A DNA stretch of 64,000 bases, taken from NCBI GenBank assembly GCA_963678555.2, contig CAXXJA010000003.1, forward strand, positions 725,251 through 789,250, in the 5' to 3' direction. Under the pieces are notes generated by a model. That model saw only the letters and a list, made by a program, of their open reading frames with translations, searched no databases and was not told where the DNA came from. Every line of letters begins with the position of its first letter. Within the stretch, counting starts at the first letter, position 1. Below, one piece after another: positions 63,259-64,000 of the stretch. Source of the stretch: SABI01 sp963678555. GTDB lineage: Bacteria; Spirochaetota; Spirochaetia; Sphaerochaetales; Sphaerochaetaceae. The position numbers and the translations under genes are program-made.

Positions 63259-63343
63259 CCCTTATGAAGTCCAAGAAAATGTCTTCACCCCCCTTGTGAA
63301 AATCTTCTTACCCCATCGAGGAAAAAAGTCATTGACTTTCACA

Positions 63344-63722
63344 GAGATCTTTTTGCTCTTCTCAGATGGCTGTTTGGTACATACCGATTTCGCCTGATTT
63401 TGGGGTAAACCTGGGCGAAACTATGTGGTCTTGCTGAAAGGAGATATATTCAGGAGACTCTAAATAGATACTAGTGATCTGACATTTACCTGAATCCGTA
63501 TAAATCAATCTAAGTTGGTCACTCAGTGCTCATCTTCCACCAGCTTCAGGCTTCAGGAGGCAGCGTGGTGCTGATTTGAGAGAGTGAAGCTGGTAATGAA
63601 TGACAATTGTTCCCAGATTTTTACGTTACAATCATAAAGCTGGGTATAGAATCCTGGTTGAGGACAGTTCTATCCCATCGATTACTGTAAGGGCGAGAGT
63701 AGGAATTCCAGATCGGGTTTTG
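63344..63722. other. Non-coding debris right of the IS3-type element
   Basis: About 380 bp. The first bases may be a leftover of the IS1182-like gene (frame LFALLRWLFGTYRF). Nothing else can be supported. Confidence 0.4.
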
Positions 63723-64000
63723 TTAGAGGCAGTAATAGAGTTGCTTAAACAACTCGTACCAGGGATCCTTCTCCCAGATCTTGATTGCCAGTTTTCTTGC
63801 ATGGGAAACAACCTTGCAGGAAATACGGATCAGATCATCAATCACTTTTCTCAGTCGTTTCCGTTTGCCTTTATGACGATAAGGAAGGAGTTCCTGGAAC
63901 TGTTAGAGCACGCTGCCCGATCAGGCGGAGTGTATTGAATGCAATCATTGCCGTGTGAAGGATGATTTCATTGACAATAAACTTCCCCGAAGGAAGTCGT
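63723..64000 (-). pseudogene. IS1380-family transposase, frameshifted C-terminal part (runs off the right edge)
   Basis: On the minus strand from the edge, the frame reads GKFIVNEIILHTAMIAFNTL then RLIGQRALT. A frameshift near 63905 moves to ELLPYRHKGKRKRLRKVIDD, then LIRISCKVVSHARKLAIKIW and the stop at 63723. The block SGKFIxNxIxLxxAMIAFN is typical of IS1380 C-termini. The plus-strand open frame across the same bases is a shadow. Confidence 0.68.

Larger units (their letters stand above)
57535..63343 (-). mobile_element. IS3-type element, interrupted by RIT-3
   Basis: Terminal inverted repeats of about 50 bp: TGTGAAAGTCAATGAC from 57535 and its inverse ending at 63343, with GGTAAGAAGATTTTCACAAG inside both. 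ATCT occurs beside both ends (57530-57533, 63347-63350) and may be the target duplication. It sits in the IS1182-like gene. Its single transposase gene is split by RIT-3. Confidence 0.82.

Noticed and set aside
63600..63938. A 112-residue plus-strand frame
   Set aside because: The opposite strand encodes an IS1380 transposase remnant, so this frame is its shadow.
1..64000. CRISPR arrays, rRNA and tRNA genes
   Set aside because: No regular repeat-spacer pattern, rRNA sequence or convincing cloverleaf was seen by reading. A tRNAscan or covariance search was not possible.

Overview
The window is a bacterial chromosome segment of mid GC content, crowded with mobile elements. No rRNA, tRNA or other taxonomic marker is present. 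ClpB, the surface-polysaccharide locus with an EPS-associated MarR-type regulator, and the many DUF4143 ATPases would fit a Sphaerochaeta-like spirochaete, but that placement is a guess.

Region 1 (1 to about 17,300) is an accessory array. It holds four paralogous AAA ATPases of the DUF4143 type, a Fic protein, a lipoprotein, a large single-gene helicase-nuclease, and two near-identical copies of a RelE-type toxin-antitoxin pair. Decayed pieces of a LarA-like gene, an IS110 and an IS66 lie among them, with one intact ISL3-family element. A short repeat close to TCTACCTGGTACCGTTTC occurs about ten times, always in the same orientation. At six minus-strand genes it touches or overlaps the stop codon, so the array looks cassette-like. 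The toxin-antitoxin unit is duplicated exactly from one repeat to the next.

Region 2 (17,342-27,269) is an IS21-family element that has been opened by a recombinase-in-trio (RIT) element, RIT-1. RIT-1 was itself opened by a second one, RIT-2. A third, RIT-3, sits in an IS3-type element at 57,807-61,881. Each RIT has three overlapping tyrosine recombinase genes and long terminal inverted repeats. Removing each RIT together with one copy of a 6-7 bp core restores the interrupted gene exactly in frame (istA 430 codons, ritC 346, IS3 transposase 522). The joined ends of each element would form a long palindrome carrying two inverted copies of the core. This is the most interesting system in the window.

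Region 3 (27,358-33,639) holds an MBOAT/SGNH pair for polysaccharide O-acetylation, clpB, and the EPS-associated regulator.

Region 4 (34,042-56,761) is a surface-polysaccharide locus. It has an initiating sugar transferase, a dehydrogenase/epimerase pair likely making UDP-GalNAcA, five GT4 and one GT2 glycosyltransferases, and a Wzy/EpsG-like polymerase. It also has two ATP-grasp/CapA pairs, a DUF2334 deacetylase-like protein and a FemAB/GNAT-like transferase. It is interrupted by two IS4-superfamily elements, one of which carries a 277-bp MITE. The five-gene block 51,933-56,761 lies between two identical 205-bp transposase fragments.

Region 5 (56,833-64,000) is nested transposon debris: an IS1182-like fragment, the IS3-type element with RIT-3, and a broken IS1380 transposase at the right edge.
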